In this document: in pieces, positions 5,448 through 5,555 of the stretch
How the letters are laid out: every line of letters begins with the position of its first letter
Position numbering within the stretch: the first letter of the stretch is position 1
From: Candidatus Omnitrophota bacterium
GTDB lineage: Bacteria > Omnitrophota > Omnitrophia > Omnitrophales > Abzuiibacteriaceae
DNA: 5,555 nt
Reading direction: 5' to 3'
Assembly (NCBI GenBank): GCA_016206995.1
Contig: JACQQN010000003.1
Location: forward strand, 1 to 5,555
The notes under the pieces: model-generated
What the model saw: the letters and a program-made list of their open reading frames with translations, nothing else
The model's database searches: none
What the model was told of the DNA's origin: nothing
Program-made: the position numbers and the translations under genes

Positions 5448-5555
5448 ACATCCTATCAAGTTTCCCATCATGTTATTTCCAAATTTCTTAAGTACCGGGG
5501 AGGAGTTCCTGACAAGCGTAGTACATGTAGATTGGAAGTTTTCAGCATCTAAGTA

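Larger units (their letters stand above)
5331..5555. other. Gene-free tail of the window
   Basis: After the pilT stop no open frame with a credible start was found on either strand. A GGGGAGGAG purine run (5497-5505) looks like a ribosome site, but the only following ATG (5525) is directly followed by TAG, and the TTG at 5532 runs only seven codons. On the minus strand a 26-codon ORF exists with no supporting context. No hairpin plus T-run terminator for pilT is visible. The region holds a promoter-like element and two hairpins, so it may be the start of an RNA gene or a long untranslated leader for a gene beyond the window. Confidence 0.6.

Noticed and set aside
5497..5530. New ORF after the strong GGGGAGGAG purine run
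   Set aside because: The ATG at 5525 is followed at once by a stop and no other start codon opens a frame reaching the window end.
5532..5553. Resemblance of the window end (AGCATCTAAG) to the 3' region of 23S rRNA
   Set aside because: Only about 10 bases match and the flanking sequence does not resemble 23S, so I treat it as chance.

Overview
The window is a stretch of bacterial chromosome of moderate G+C. It encodes the 3' part of a tRNA-thiolation gene, a compact run of Rnf-type electron-transport genes, and a type IV pilus retraction ATPase. PilT and an RnfC/D/E/A set point to a diderm, probably anaerobic or facultative bacterium. The phylum cannot be fixed from the sequence. A deep-branching lineage such as Omnitrophota is only a low-confidence guess. 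There is no sign of IS elements, phage genes or CRISPR.

Layout, all on the plus strand: mnmA (1-738, 5' end outside the window); a 52-bp gap; rnfC (791-2116); rnfD-like (2113-2982); an unlisted 30-codon single-TM ORF (2979-3071); rnfE-like (3104-3595); rnfA-like (3592-4155); a 71-bp gap; pilT (4227-5330); and about 225 bp without a credible gene, holding a promoter-like element and two adjacent hairpins. Three of the junctions in the rnf block are ATGA stop/start overlaps, so it reads as one translationally coupled operon.

The most interesting content is the rnf block. Its order is that of the well-known rnfCDGEAB clusters, but B is absent and G is replaced by a 30-aa membrane peptide. RnfC looks intact: glycine-rich nucleotide/flavin motif and two complete four-Cys 4Fe-4S motifs. 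The membrane part appears stripped of its redox cofactors. The RnfD-like protein lacks the [ST]GAT-type covalent FMN site and most of the loop that carries it. The RnfE-like and RnfA-like proteins contain no cysteine at all, so they cannot hold the intramembrane [2Fe-2S] cluster expected between RnfA and RnfE. The RnfG slot has no FMN domain. Because several independent cofactor sites are lost while every frame stays open, this looks like a coherent, derived Rnf-like complex with a different mechanism rather than random decay. That functional conclusion is inference.

pilT matches the canonical protein closely. Starting at the ATG at 4227, its Walker A Lys, Walker B Glu and His-box His fall at residues 136, 204 and 229, the numbers known for Pseudomonas aeruginosa PilT.
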